A stretch of DNA of 41,461 nt, from positions 1-41,461 of the forward strand of contig CACXXW010000008.1 of NCBI GenBank assembly GCA_902771635.1, written 5' to 3'. Both the position numbers and the translations under genes were made by a program. This DNA comes from an uncultured Bacteroidia bacterium. Lineage in GTDB: Bacteria; Bacteroidota; Bacteroidia; Bacteroidales; F082. Numbering within the stretch: the stretch's first letter is position 1; every line of letters starts with the position of its first letter. Below the pieces are notes generated by a model. That model saw only the letters and a list, made by a program, of their open reading frames with translations, made no database searches and had not been told where the DNA came from. Positions 16,476 through 23,644 of the stretch are shown piece by piece.

Positions 16476-18121
16476 TGAGCGATTCCGATTTCATCAATCC
16501 TGTACAACACAATCAAGATGAAGTGTTGTTTGACAGCGGCGGTACCTGCGACTGCTACCGTCTCGTTAAGGACAACCGTGTGTATTGCGTCAAACGGCCC
16601 AAAAAGGACATGCGTTCTTCTGAAGCATACATGAGTTTGTTCCGCAAGGAGTTTGAACTTGGCATCGACTTGGAGCATCCCAATATCGTGCGTTATTTTG
16701 TCTACGATGAGGACGAACAAGGCCCTTTCATCCGCATGGACTACATCGACGGCGATAGCCTTGAGGCTTTTGTTGCTCAGCATCCCGACTATTTCAAAGA
16801 TAAAGGACATAGGAAACAATTCTGCGACGAGTTGTTTTCAGCTTTGGACTATCTCCACGACAAGAAGATGCTGCACCTCGACCTTAAGCCCAGCAACATC
16901 CTCATCACCAACAAAGGACATCATGTGAAGCTTATTGATTTGGGGTTCGGTTGGAGCGAAAGTTACTTGCATGATTTAGGGTTTACCCGTGATTATTGTG
17001 CGCCAGAACAACAGACTGCCGAGACCGAGTTGTTCGGCCCAGCCACCGACATCTATGCCTTGGGCAAGATACTACAGCGTTTCGGTTTGGCCAAGGATGC
17101 TGTAATTCAAGGTTGCCTGAAAGAAAATTCGAAGGAGCGTTACCAAAGCGTTGGAGCGCTTCAAAAGGCCTTCCGGCGAAATGAGACTAAAAGCAAAGCC
17201 ACCAAAGTATTGTATGGAGTGTTGGGAGTCGTCGTGATAGGCGTTGCAATATTGCTGCTTGGACAACCCAAGGAACCTCCCATCCCCGTTCGTCCACCTG
17301 CGCCAGAGGGTGCAGAGGATGCCATCAACGGCTTGTTCACTATCAATGCCAAAGGCGATCAGGTGTATTTCTCAAAGGGTAATTTGCAATACAAACCCTA
17401 CACCAACACCTGGCGCTTTGCAGAAAACCAATTTGACTACATTGGTGGCGACAATGCAAATGTTATGCAAGAGGCAAACCACAGGGGCTGGATTGACTTG
17501 TTTTGTTGGAGTTCCAACGGGCAAGAGCATGGTGCCATTAATTATCAACCTTGGAGTCACCAAACCGAGGACCAGGAATCAGGTACATGCCTTTACAATG
17601 CATACGGTTCTGACACATGTGATCTTTGCGACTTTAATGGACAAGCCGATTGGGGCTACAATGCCATTAGCAATGGCGGCAATGAAGAAGGACTTTGGCG
17701 CACCATGACCATGGACGAATGGCTCTACCTCCTTGATGAACGAAGCACCGCCACGGGCATACGCTTCGCAAAGGCCAATGTTGTGGGAGTGAATGGCTTG
17801 TTACTCTTGCCTGATGACTGGGACAATTCGTATCAACTACACGATGTTAACAACGATGATGTCGACTATATGAGCAACACTATTCCGCAGCCTTTCTGGA
17901 CGGAAAAAGTTGAATCACAAGGAGCGGTTTTCCTCCCAGCGGCAGGTATTCGTGACGGAACCGTCGTTGGATTGATAGGGAGATATGGTTTTTATTGGTC
18001 AGCCACTCATTTGGGAACCTTTGATGCTAAGGGTGTATATTTCTCAGGCTCCTTTTTCAACCATGAAAACAAACATGAAAAATGCTTCTCACACAGTGTG
18101 CGGCTGGTGAGAGATAGGTAA
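16475..18121 (+). CDS. Membrane Ser/Thr protein kinase with Fib_succ_major-like outer domain
   Basis: 548 residues. Residues 15-235 form a eukaryotic-like kinase: Gly-rich loop SGGTCDCYRL, VAIK-type Lys40 (YCVKRPK), HLDLKPSN at 134-141 (HRD-like, Asp136), DLG at 155-157 in place of DFG, and APE at 176-178. A TM helix spans about 245-263, followed by a Pro-rich linker. Residues 282-548 resemble the Fibrobacter-major-paralogue type domain seen in Bacteroidales surface proteins (FTINAKGDQVYFSKGNLQY, WRFAENQFDYIG, GFYWSATH, SHSVRLVRD). This suggests an extracytoplasmic sensor linked to a cytoplasmic kinase. It is coupled to the upstream regulator by a one-base overlap. Catalytic residues appear intact, so activity is plausible. 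Target unknown. Confidence 0.85.
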   Translation: MSDSDFINPVQHNQDEVLFDSGGTCDCYRLVKDNRVYCVKRPKKDMRSSEAYMSLFRKEFELGIDLEHPNIVRYFVYDEDEQGPFIRMDYIDGDSLEAFVAQHPDYFKDKGHRKQFCDELFSALDYLHDKKMLHLDLKPSNILITNKGHHVKLIDLGFGWSESYLHDLGFTRDYCAPEQQTAETELFGPATDIYALGKILQRFGLAKDAVIQGCLKENSKERYQSVGALQKAFRRNETKSKATKVLYGVLGVVVIGVAILLLGQPKEPPIPVRPPAPEGAEDAINGLFTINAKGDQVYFSKGNLQYKPYTNTWRFAENQFDYIGGDNANVMQEANHRGWIDLFCWSSNGQEHGAINYQPWSHQTEDQESGTCLYNAYGSDTCDLCDFNGQADWGYNAISNGGNEEGLWRTMTMDEWLYLLDERSTATGIRFAKANVVGVNGLLLLPDDWDNSYQLHDVNNDDVDYMSNTIPQPFWTEKVESQGAVFLPAAGIRDGTVVGLIGRYGFYWSATHLGTFDAKGVYFSGSFFNHENKHEKCFSHSVRLVRDR

Positions 18122-18136
18122 GAGCATCGACCAAAT

Positions 18137-18385
18137 TCAGTTTTCTCCTACGCGCCCTTTCATCCCTTCAAGGAACTCCGCAGTATAGTATTGGAAAAAG
18201 TTGAATTTCATGGCCAAGGAGATGCAGAGCAGCAGTTCACCATCTAACGAAGGCTTGCGGAACACCTTGTAAAGATGATTGCGCGAGCAGCCAATCTCGC
18301 GTGCCAGCCAGCTTGCGCTGCGTTGGTCAGCCTTCAGTTGCTCACGGATGAGGAGCCCAATGTGGATGTTTCCCTGTTTTTCCAT
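18137..18385 (-). CDS. Small helix-turn-helix protein, paralogue B
   Basis: 82-residue paralogue of the protein at 15582-15833, sharing NIHIG-LIREQLKADQRSASW and LAREIGC-RNH-YK-F with substitutions concentrated in the recognition helix (SRNHLYKVF) and the C-terminal third (FNFFQYYTAEFLEGM). It lies tail-to-tail with the kinase gene, 15 bases apart, the same arrangement that paralogue A had with the MMPL gene before the ATPase insertion. The pair therefore brackets the regulator-kinase unit. A regulator of a neighbouring element or of the kinase operon is plausible. About 550 bases of non-coding sequence lie upstream. Confidence 0.8.
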   Translation of the reverse strand: MEKQGNIHIGLLIREQLKADQRSASWLAREIGCSRNHLYKVFRKPSLDGELLLCISLAMKFNFFQYYTAEFLEGMKGRVGEN

Positions 18386-18480
18386 TGCCTGCCTATTGCT
18401 TGGGCTTTGACTCTTTTCCCGTGGAGCAATGAAAAAGCGTGAAACGCATTTCTTATGTCACCGAAGGCTCTGGAAGGCCC

Positions 18481-18548
18481 GTCACACCATAAGTAATAGC
18501 AGTTCACGCTAAAAGCATGAACTCTTGCTATTCTTATCCCCGTGTGAC
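18481..18548. repeat. 68-base imperfect inverted repeat
   Basis: GTCACAC (18481-18487) pairs with GTGTGAC (18542-18548). Inside, ATAAG, AATAGCA and TTCA pair with TTAT, TGCTATT and TGAA around a loop of about 11 bases. It could be a structured RNA or a mobile-element remnant. Confidence 0.6.
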
Positions 18549-18663
18549 AAATTTTCCAGATTTTCAGTAAAGGAACAAGAGCAAAAGCTCGGTTAGTATT
18601 TCAGATGGTTATCTCTTTTCCGTTCTTTGACTTTTTAGAATTAGGCTTCAAAAATACGTAAAA

Positions 18664-18678
18664 TATCCAAAATGGATA
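18664..18678. promoter_or_regulatory. TATCCAAAATGGATA dyad, copy 1
   Basis: A 5-bp dyad TATCC/GGATA with a 5-base centre, extended by A/T on each side. The same 15-mer is found exactly at 20745-20759, so the two copies bracket the four-gene minus-strand operon. Confidence 0.45.
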
Positions 18679-18701
18679 TAGGTTTCATGTTGGTATCCGA
18701 C

Positions 18702-18782
18702 AAAAAGTTCGGTTTTTATGCCAAAAACCAGCGAAATCTGTCTTTTTTTTCGACATTTCGCTGGTTTCTGACGGAACTTTTA
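18702..18782. repeat. Nested inverted repeat with 13-bp perfect stem
   Basis: AAACCAGCGAAAT (18725-18737) pairs perfectly with ATTTCGCTGGTTT (18755-18767). An outer arm AAAAGTTC (18703-18710) pairs with GAACTTTT (18774-18781). The loop contains a T-run. It could serve as terminator or MITE-like element for the minus-strand operon ending at 18935. Confidence 0.6.
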
Positions 18783-18934
18783 GGCAAAATCTACCAAAAT
18801 AACAGGACAATTTCGATCAAAATTAGAGCTTTATGCCGCAATATGTAGCTGTGCGGATAATTCGTAAAAAACAGCGTATGCAAAGAATCTCGAATCTCGG
18901 AAATTGTTTTTGAAAGCGATATGCGTATAATATC

Positions 18935-19873
18935 TTACCAAATATCGTACAATCTACCAATATTGAAAATGCTATATCCTCCTCCAATTACTGGCAACAG
19001 AATTGACCAGAAAAAGCCCCATTCGAGACAAAGCCCCAGAATTAGTATTAGTAATGAAAGAGCTAAAACAACTAAGAAAATATTCCGAAGCTTCATGGCT
19101 TCTTCATGCGCTGCTTGTTCATCTCTTTCTGCTTTTTGCTCTAACTCGCGCTCTCTTTTTTGGGCAGTTTTTGTTTTTTTGTCATAGAAAGATAAACAAT
19201 AATCGGTGTAACAACTGTCATCAATAAAGAAATGATAAACTCGTTTCATAAAACCCTGAATACCCTCAATCTCAAATTTCGTATTTAAGTCTTCCGTTTT
19301 CTTATACCCTCCATTGACATCAATCAATTCGCTTGAGTCGACATACATGGAAACATTTTCGGACTCAGCAATGATTCTGATAAGCTCGTCTGGAATAGCA
19401 GTAGCGACCCTTCTCATGTCTGCTGATTCACATTGTGAGTCACAAATATAATCATTAGGTTCCCAATGCTCACTTTCCCAATTGTCTATTGTAATGACAT
19501 TGCCCCTTATAACCTTCTTTCTAATCTTCAAATAATCAATATTACCCATACTTAAATATTTCGATTGGGCAGCAAGCTCTACTCTTTGACCATCTATGAC
19601 AAATGTTACTTTTTCATATTCTTGTTGGTCGTTATTCTTATCGCTATTTACGAACAAATAAAAAACAAACAACATAGTGTCATTTTCGGTGCACTCTTTT
19701 CCTTCAAAACTTCTAAATGCTTGAACCGATAATAATCTATCGTTCCGATTTGGAAAGTTGATGTCATTAATGACAGCGTTGATGATTGCATCGTTTTTTA
19801 AATCCTCTTTAGTCGTGTTTTCAAAGCCGTTATATTTTACTTCAACGGCTTCTTCTCTTAATGTGTCTTTCAT
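18935..19873 (-). CDS. Unknown coiled-coil protein with two C-terminal TM helices
   Basis: 312 residues, not recognised. No signal peptide. Residues 1-230 look soluble, with mixed alpha/beta character. Residues 231-264 (KKTKTAQKRERELEQKAERD onward) form a highly charged helix, probably a coiled coil. Two hydrophobic helices follow at about 265-283 and 286-306, with a short tail ending RLYDIW. Tail-anchored topology would leave the large N-terminal domain in the cytoplasm. Codon and base use is more AT-rich than neighbouring housekeeping genes, suggesting transfer. It is the last and largest gene of a four-gene minus-strand operon with two zinc-ribbon microproteins; the start codon is 23 bases from the preceding gene. 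Function unknown. Confidence 0.75.
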   Translation of the reverse strand: MKDTLREEAVEVKYNGFENTTKEDLKNDAIINAVINDINFPNRNDRLLSVQAFRSFEGKECTENDTMLFVFYLFVNSDKNNDQQEYEKVTFVIDGQRVELAAQSKYLSMGNIDYLKIRKKVIRGNVITIDNWESEHWEPNDYICDSQCESADMRRVATAIPDELIRIIAESENVSMYVDSSELIDVNGGYKKTEDLNTKFEIEGIQGFMKRVYHFFIDDSCYTDYCLSFYDKKTKTAQKRERELEQKAERDEQAAHEEAMKLRNIFLVVLALSLLILILGLCLEWGFFWSILLPVIGGGYSIFNIGRLYDIW

Positions 19874-19896
19874 GTTCTTTTTAGTTTTTAGCTATC

Positions 19897-20082
19897 TTAT
19901 TGTTTTATTTCTTTCAAATACCCATAAGCGCATTGGCTGCATTTGAAGCCGCCGCTGCTGTATTTACCTCGATGATGAGGCAGGCAATATGGACAGATGC
20001 GGTAGCCGCATTTGTCGCAAACATACCACTTGCTTGTGTTGGGAAATTCCTTCCCGCAGCATTGACAAGGAATATAGACCAT
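19897..20082 (-). CDS. Zinc-ribbon microprotein (61 residues)
   Basis: 61-residue Cys-rich protein with CQCCGKEF, VCDKCGYRICPYCLPHHRGK and FKCSQCAYGY. The eight or so Cys plus two His can form two zinc-binding knuckles. The Cys are regularly paired, so this is a real gene and not a shadow frame. Such microproteins bind nucleic acid or protein partners. It lies between the 73-residue gene and the coiled-coil membrane protein, probably in one transcript from the promoter at 20662-20692. Exact role unknown. Confidence 0.7.
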   Translation of the reverse strand: MVYIPCQCCGKEFPNTSKWYVCDKCGYRICPYCLPHHRGKYSSGGFKCSQCAYGYLKEIKQ

Positions 20083-20108
20083 AGTTTAATAATTTGAATT
20101 TCAATAGC

Positions 20109-20330
20109 TTATTCTGGGACTCCTCCTTGTATTAGTGTTTTTCCATTTTCAACTTTCTTAATTATTTGCTTCATTCGATCCAATTCTATTGCACAGCGAG
20201 CATTGTCGACTGTGTTTACAATCCACTGTTTATCAGTAATATCAATTGTAAAGTCTTTGAGATCATCAACAGATACATTGAAATCACAAATCTTTTGCAA
20301 TAAAGAGAGAGCCTCATATAGTTTTTCCAT
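20109..20330 (-). CDS. Small helical protein, unknown function (73 residues)
   Basis: 73 residues, mainly helical: MEKLYEALSLLQKICDFNVS at the N terminus, a central TIDITDKQWIVNTVDNARCA and a Lys-rich C-terminal helix (MKQIIKKVENGKTLIQG). No recognised motif. It sits in the middle of the four-gene minus-strand operon, 26 bases before the 61-residue zinc ribbon and about 100 bases after the 59-residue one. Its AT-rich composition matches the operon. It could be a partner or regulator of the zinc proteins (inference). Confidence 0.6.
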   Translation of the reverse strand: MEKLYEALSLLQKICDFNVSVDDLKDFTIDITDKQWIVNTVDNARCAIELDRMKQIIKKVENGKTLIQGGVPE

Positions 20331-20428
20331 TTTATACTTATTATTAAATATTAGTTTTAATTTAGTTTTAAAGAGGGCAGGCTTCCCCGCCCTCTAGTTA
20401 CACACGGTGGTTTAAAGCATCTTTTAGA

Positions 20429-20608
20429 TTACTTTTTAACCTCATAGATGGTAGGCTCGCTATGGCCTCCAGGCCACGAATAACGAACGAGGAATTGGCG
20501 CCCACATTTTGAACACTGTGGCGCTGCATTGGTGGTGTATCCTTGTTGAAATCCCACCTGAGTCGGTCTTCCGCAATGCGGACATGTCACTGAAAAAAAT
20601 GCTGTCAT
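20429..20608 (-). CDS. Zinc-ribbon microprotein (59 residues)
   Basis: 59 residues from the ATG at 20606-20608 to the TAA at 20429-20431. CPHCGRP near the N terminus and CSKCGRQF mid-protein make a classic CxxC...CxxC zinc ribbon with 20 or so residues between. The tail WPGGHSEPTIYEVKK is polar. It is the first gene after a near-consensus promoter and so leads the operon. The gene is short enough to be missed by length cut-offs, but its paired Cys and promoter argue that it is real. Function unknown; DNA or RNA binding is possible. Confidence 0.65.
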   Translation of the reverse strand: MTAFFSVTCPHCGRPTQVGFQQGYTTNAAPQCSKCGRQFLVRYSWPGGHSEPTIYEVKK

Positions 20609-20661
20609 TTTTAATTTGTTTTTAGTTTAACACATTTGAAAATAGAATAACTATTAGATTG

Positions 20662-20692
20662 CAAAATTACAACAAATCCCAATAAAACCAAA
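20662..20692 (-). promoter_or_regulatory. Consensus promoter of the zinc-ribbon operon
   Basis: On the minus strand TTTG (plus-strand CAAA at 20689-20692) is followed after exactly 19 bases by TAATTTTG (CAAAATTA at 20662-20669). This is the textbook Bacteroidota -33/-7 pair, placed about 55 bases before the first start codon. The TATCCAAA sites lie just upstream of it. Confidence 0.7.
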
Positions 20693-20744
20693 TTAATTAT
20701 TTGATAATCAATACTTTAATTATCCAAATCAGATACAGAAATTG

Positions 20745-20759
20745 TATCCAAAATGGATA
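20745..20759. promoter_or_regulatory. TATCCAAAATGGATA dyad, copy 2
   Basis: Identical to 18664-18678 and about 50 bases upstream of the -33 box of the minus-strand operon. A further TATCCAAATC half-site lies at 20721-20730. Candidate binding site for one of the local HTH proteins. Confidence 0.45.
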
Positions 20760-20816
20760 ATTCGGGATGGAAATGGATGAAGTGGATGGATTTTGGAAAC
20801 AAATGCTCTGCATTGG

Positions 20817-20860
20817 CTCCGCCGAAATCCTCGATTCAGCGTAGCTAATCTTCGATTTCA
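20817..20860. repeat. 44-base intergenic repeat, copy 1
   Basis: It begins CTCCGCCGAAATC and ends CTTCGATTTCA; GAAATC and GATT in the left part pair with AATC and GATTTC in the right. It is repeated at 40903-40946 with four differences. It may mark the right edge of the accessory island. Confidence 0.75.
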
Positions 20861-20964
20861 ATGTAGTTAAATCTTACAAAAATCTGTCACAAATCACTTT
20901 TCAAGTCAACTTCTCGAAACAGGTACAAGCAGAAATGCCACTTAAATAAGTTCAAAAAAATCCG

Positions 20965-20972
20965 TATTTTTG
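20965..20972 (+). promoter_or_regulatory. -7 box for the lipid cluster
   Basis: TATTTTTG fits TAnnTTTG exactly and lies 24 bases before the FakA start. It gives the whole plus-strand cluster its own promoter. Confidence 0.5.
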
Positions 20973-20996
20973 CAGACTTTTTGAAAAACATTCTGC

Positions 20997-22634
20997 ATGC
21001 AGAAAACAAATGAACTCGATAGCCTGACTTTCGCCGCTATGCTGCGCCAAGGCGCGGTGCAACTGGGCAGGGACAAAAAGGTCATCAACGACCTCAACGT
21101 CTTCCCTATCCCTGACGGCGACACGGGCGACAACATGCTGATGACCCTCAAGGCGGGGTGCACTGCCTTGAACGACCAACTCGGAACCCTTTCCGAAATA
21201 GCCTCAGCCGCTTCTTCGGGTATGCTGCTCGGCGCAAGAGGTAACTCTGGCGTCATCCTTTCGCGCATTTTCGCTGGCCTCGCCAAAGGTCTGCAAGGCG
21301 TCATCGAAGCCGACACAAAGGCCTTCGCCAATGCCATGCAATCCGCTGTGAAAGAGGCATACAAATCCGTACCCATTCCCGTTGAAGGCACCATCATCAC
21401 CGTACTGCGCGAAGGCGTGGCAGGCGCAGATAGCAGTGCCGACTTGAACCATTATTTTGAGACCTTATTGGAGGCCATGCAGGTCTCCCTTGACCATACG
21501 CCCGAACTGCTCCAAGTGCTGAAAGATGCAGGCGTGGTCGATAGCGGCGGCGCTGGACTAGTGAGCATCTTCCGAGGCATGAACGAGGCTTTGAACGGCA
21601 TTATTTCAGAAGAAGAAATCGCACCTACTTCGGCCGCTACACCTACCGTAGAACTCGACAAGTTCACCGAAGACAGCACCTTGGAATTCGGCTACTGCAC
21701 TGAATTCCTGCTCCGTTTGATGCGCTCAAAAGTCGACCTCGACACTTTTGACGAAAAGGTAATCTTTGACTATCTGAACCAAGTAGGAGAATCTGTCGTT
21801 GCCTTCCGCGAAGGCACCATTGTGAAAGTGCATGTGCATACCTTCACCCCTGGTGAGATCCTCAATGAGATGCAGAAATATGGCGAGTTCCTGACCATCA
21901 AGATCGAGAACATGGCACTGCAACACCACCAATCGACGAACCAGAACAATGCTTCGTTCAAGCTACCGCCCAAGCCTTACGGCATCGTGACCGTGGCCTC
22001 AGGCGACGGGCTCATCCAGGCCTTCCACGAGATTGGCGCGGATGAAGTGATTGCGGGTGGCCAGACGATGAACCCATCGACACAGGACTTCCTAGATGCC
22101 TTTGACCGCATCAACGCGCAACACATCCTTGTCTTCCCCAACAACAAGAACATCAAGATGGCCGCCGACCAGGCTGCCGAACTCTATAAAGACGCAGACA
22201 TCCATGTGCTTCCGTCGACCACTATCGGCGAGGGCTACTATGGTATCGGCTACATCGACCGCGACAATCCCAATGTTGATGAAATCATCGCCAGCATCAC
22301 GGAAATCATGCAATCCGTGGTGACAGGCATGATCTCCACTGCCATCCGCGATGCCGAAGGCGAACATGTGAGCGTCCACACGGGCGACTTTGTGGGCTAC
22401 AGCGGCAAACAAATCCTTTCCGACAGTCCCGACCGCGAAACGGCCACCAAAGCCCTCATTGAACGCCTTGGTGCAGCTTCGCGTGATGTGATGCTGGTAT
22501 TCTATGGCGAGGATGTCCCTTCAGAAGAAGCGGAACGCCTTGTCGCTGACTTGCAAACCCAATACAAAAACCTTGAAATTATGTTGAACAACGGCGCACA
22601 GCCGGTTTACGATTATATATTTGTATTATGTTGA
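20997..22634 (+). CDS. fakA: FakA-like fatty acid kinase (DhaL/DAK2 domain protein)
   Basis: 545 residues. The N-terminal DhaL-type ATP domain shows VFPIPDGDTGDNM (Asp40, Asp42 and Asp45 bind Mg-ATP) and ARGNSGVILSR. A middle domain and a C-terminal DegV-like part (YGIVTVASGDGL, DIHVLPSTTIGEGYYGI, MIS) complete the FakA layout. FakA phosphorylates a fatty acid held by FakB, giving acyl phosphate (established in Firmicutes). The next gene is a FakB-like DegV protein overlapping by 7 bases, which strongly supports this reading over a dihydroxyacetone kinase. A PlsX and an ACP gene lie in the same cluster. The gene starts right after a -7 box. Confidence 0.88.
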   Translation: MQKTNELDSLTFAAMLRQGAVQLGRDKKVINDLNVFPIPDGDTGDNMLMTLKAGCTALNDQLGTLSEIASAASSGMLLGARGNSGVILSRIFAGLAKGLQGVIEADTKAFANAMQSAVKEAYKSVPIPVEGTIITVLREGVAGADSSADLNHYFETLLEAMQVSLDHTPELLQVLKDAGVVDSGGAGLVSIFRGMNEALNGIISEEEIAPTSAATPTVELDKFTEDSTLEFGYCTEFLLRLMRSKVDLDTFDEKVIFDYLNQVGESVVAFREGTIVKVHVHTFTPGEILNEMQKYGEFLTIKIENMALQHHQSTNQNNASFKLPPKPYGIVTVASGDGLIQAFHEIGADEVIAGGQTMNPSTQDFLDAFDRINAQHILVFPNNKNIKMAADQAAELYKDADIHVLPSTTIGEGYYGIGYIDRDNPNVDEIIASITEIMQSVVTGMISTAIRDAEGEHVSVHTGDFVGYSGKQILSDSPDRETATKALIERLGAASRDVMLVFYGEDVPSEEAERLVADLQTQYKNLEIMLNNGAQPVYDYIFVLC

Positions 22635-23497
22635 CATTCTTTAGCGACACCGATTGCGACATCACTCCCAAGGAGTGTGCCGAGTATGGCATCAAGCTCA
22701 TCAGCATGCCTTACACTGTGGGTGAACAAGTGATTTACCCCTATATCGACTTCCATGAATTCGACTTCCACAAGTTCTACGATATGCTCCGAGCAGGCAC
22801 CATGCCGACCACCAGCGCCATGAGTGAAGAGGCTTATATCCAATATTTTGAGCCTGAATATGCTGCTGGCAATGACATCCTTTATGTGCATTTCTCATCG
22901 GGTACCTCCAACACCTTCACCATCATGAGACAAGCTTTGGAGAAACTGAAGCAGAAATACCCCGAACGCAAGTTCTATGAAATCGACACGTTGGGCATTA
23001 CGGCTTTGTCTTATAATGTAGTGCTTGAAGCCGCCGAATTGTACAAAGCGGGCAAGACTGCCGAGGAAATCGTGGAATGGGCCAAGGTGGAAGTGCCGAA
23101 GTTCCCGATGTACTTCTTCGCCGATGACCTGAAGTTCTTCCGTCGTAGCGGCCGTGTGAGCGGTTTGGCCGCCACCATGGGAGGCTTCATTGGCATCCGT
23201 CCCATCATCTACCTCGACAACGAAGGCAAGATGATCTCCATAGGCAAAGAGACGGGGCGCGCCAAGGCCATCGCCCGTCTGGTGAAGTTTGTCGAAGAGC
23301 TGGGCGAAGACGTGAAAGCCCACCGCGTGGTCATCGGTCACTCGGATGCTCTCGAAATCGCCGCCGAGGCCGAACGCCAACTGAAAGAGAAGTTTGGCGA
23401 CGACCTGAACGTCATCATCACCCCCGTCAACCCGACCATCGGGAGCCACTGCGGCCCCAACGCCATCGGCATCTGCTTCCATGCGAAACATCGGTGA
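22628..23497 (+). CDS. fakB: FakB-like DegV family fatty-acid-binding protein
   Basis: 289-residue DegV fold protein. It begins with FFSDTDCDITPKECAEYGIK, has the Thr/Ser-rich PTTSAMSEEAY and HFSSGTSNTFTIM loops that bind the carboxylate, RRSGRVSG in the middle, and IGSHCGPNAIGICF near the end (family GTHxGPGA). FakB carries a fatty acid and presents it to FakA for phosphorylation. The ATG lies inside the last codons of FakA (7-base overlap), so the two are made together. The Cys in SHCGP where most family members carry a Val is unusual. A repeat-rich 146-base gap follows. Confidence 0.9.
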   Translation: MLTFFSDTDCDITPKECAEYGIKLISMPYTVGEQVIYPYIDFHEFDFHKFYDMLRAGTMPTTSAMSEEAYIQYFEPEYAAGNDILYVHFSSGTSNTFTIMRQALEKLKQKYPERKFYEIDTLGITALSYNVVLEAAELYKAGKTAEEIVEWAKVEVPKFPMYFFADDLKFFRRSGRVSGLAATMGGFIGIRPIIYLDNEGKMISIGKETGRAKAIARLVKFVEELGEDVKAHRVVIGHSDALEIAAEAERQLKEKFGDDLNVIITPVNPTIGSHCGPNAIGICFHAKHR

Positions 23498-23509
23498 TAA
23501 AAGCCAAGG

Positions 23510-23644
23510 TCCCTGAGCCCGTGGTCCCTGAGGCCACTCGAAGGGTCGAAGGGCCGACTTGAATTGACGGCGTTTCGATACTTCGACAAGCTCAGTACTC
23601 AACGACCTGCTTTAACTGAACCACTTCAAACTGAACCACTTCAA
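23510..23644. repeat. Repeat-rich gap with tandem 15-mer
   Basis: It contains GTCCCTGAG twice, a CTTCGACAAGCTCAGTACTC segment typical of dispersed intergenic repeats, and ACTGAACCACTTCAA exactly twice in tandem (23615-23629, 23630-23644). The last base of the second copy is the first base of the next start codon. Confidence 0.65.

Larger units (their letters stand above)
18386..18934. other. 549-base non-coding stretch with inverted repeats
   Basis: I see no coding frame here. It holds the inverted repeats at 18481-18548 and 18702-18782, the TATCCAAAATGGATA dyad at 18664-18678, and otherwise AT-rich sequence. It separates HTH paralogue B from the end of the minus-strand zinc-ribbon operon. 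Confidence 0.6.

Noticed and set aside
20997..22634. Dihydroxyacetone kinase
   Set aside because: No DhaK or PTS-type partner; the DegV gene overlapping it and the PlsX/ACP context point to FakA.
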